This document shows, piece by piece, positions 5,599 through 5,759 of a stretch of DNA of 5,759 bases. Position 1 is the first letter of the stretch, and every line of letters begins with the position of its first letter. The DNA is taken from assembly GCA_910587905.1 (NCBI GenBank), contig CAJUOF010000178.1:1-5759 (forward strand). The letters run 5' to 3'. A program made the translations under genes and the position numbers. The notes under the pieces are model-generated. The model ran no database searches and was not told the origin of the DNA. It saw only the letters and a program-made list of their open reading frames with translations. Source of the DNA: an uncultured Lachnospiraceae bacterium (GTDB lineage: Bacteria; Bacillota_A; Clostridia; Lachnospirales; Lachnospiraceae).

Positions 5599-5759
5599 TT
5601 ACCGGTTCTTATATTCCAGGCGGATCTTGTCCGCAATCAGGGCCACGAACTCCGAATTGGTCGGCTTCCCCTTTCCCGTGTTGATGGTGTAGCCGAAGAG
5701 GGCGTCGATGGTATCCATCTTCCCCCTGTTCCAGGCCACCTCGATGGCGTGGCGGATGG
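5599..5759 (-). CDS. spo0A: Spo0A response regulator, C-terminal fragment
   Basis: This is the last 52 residues of Spo0A, the DNA-binding response regulator that commits Clostridia and Bacilli to sporulation. The frame runs from the window edge to the TAA at 5599-5601. It reads IRHAIEVAWNRG at fragment residues 1-12, FGYTI (21-25), then KPTNSEFVALIADKIRLEY (31-49), the diagnostic C-terminal end of the Spo0A effector domain. The helix-turn-helix proper and the phosphoacceptor receiver domain lie beyond the window, so only identity, not integrity, can be judged. Transcription runs toward glgA with a 153-base gap and no clear terminator, so some read-through into glgA is possible. Confidence 0.95.
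   Translation of the reverse strand, partial: IRHAIEVAWNRGKMDTIDALFGYTINTGKGKPTNSEFVALIADKIRLEYKNR

Noticed and set aside
5348..5692. + strand open frame spanning the glgA-spo0A gap
   Set aside because: It crosses the complement of two real genes and their promoter, and no ribosome binding site or family sequence is evident.

Overview
The window looks like one end of an assembled contig from a spore-forming anaerobic member of the Clostridia. The 3' end carries the DNA-binding tail of Spo0A, the sporulation master regulator, and beside it lies a Firmicutes-type glycogen synthase. The protein sequences resemble Lachnospiraceae or related gut Clostridia, but the family assignment is an inference. 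The first 19 bases are not biological: they match the 3' end of the Illumina TruSeq read-1 adapter, so the contig effectively starts at base 20.

Bases 20-3307 (+ strand) are the effector half of a vanG-type glycopeptide-resistance operon. In order they are the last third of a VanG-like D-Ala:D-Ser ligase, a VanXY zinc D,D-peptidase, and a VanT membrane serine racemase. VanT is an acyltransferase-3 membrane domain fused to an alanine-racemase fold. The genes overlap by 4 and 11 bases and should be co-translated. Together VanT makes D-Ser, VanG joins it to D-Ala, and VanXY removes the normal D-Ala-ended precursors. Lipid II then ends in D-Ala-D-Ser, which binds vancomycin weakly. The racemase carries Asn where alanine racemases have a conserved active-site Tyr, which agrees with the serine assignment. 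The sensor/response-regulator genes expected upstream (vanR, vanS) lie beyond the contig end.

Bases 3308-3449 are a convergent gap. It holds a possible 17-codon reading frame sharing a base with the vanT stop, then a perfect 15-bp GC-rich hairpin that probably terminates the van operon and perhaps the opposing operon too.

Bases 3450-5759 (- strand) read, in transcription order: spo0A (3' end only), a 153-base gap with a good sigma-A-type promoter, glgA, and an HD-domain phosphohydrolase whose start overlaps the glgA stop by 11 bases. This block looks like resident chromosome. Hand-counted lines suggest that the racemase part of vanT is more GC-rich than glgA, which hints at, but does not prove, separate origins. 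No transposase, integrase, tRNA, rRNA or CRISPR array is visible.
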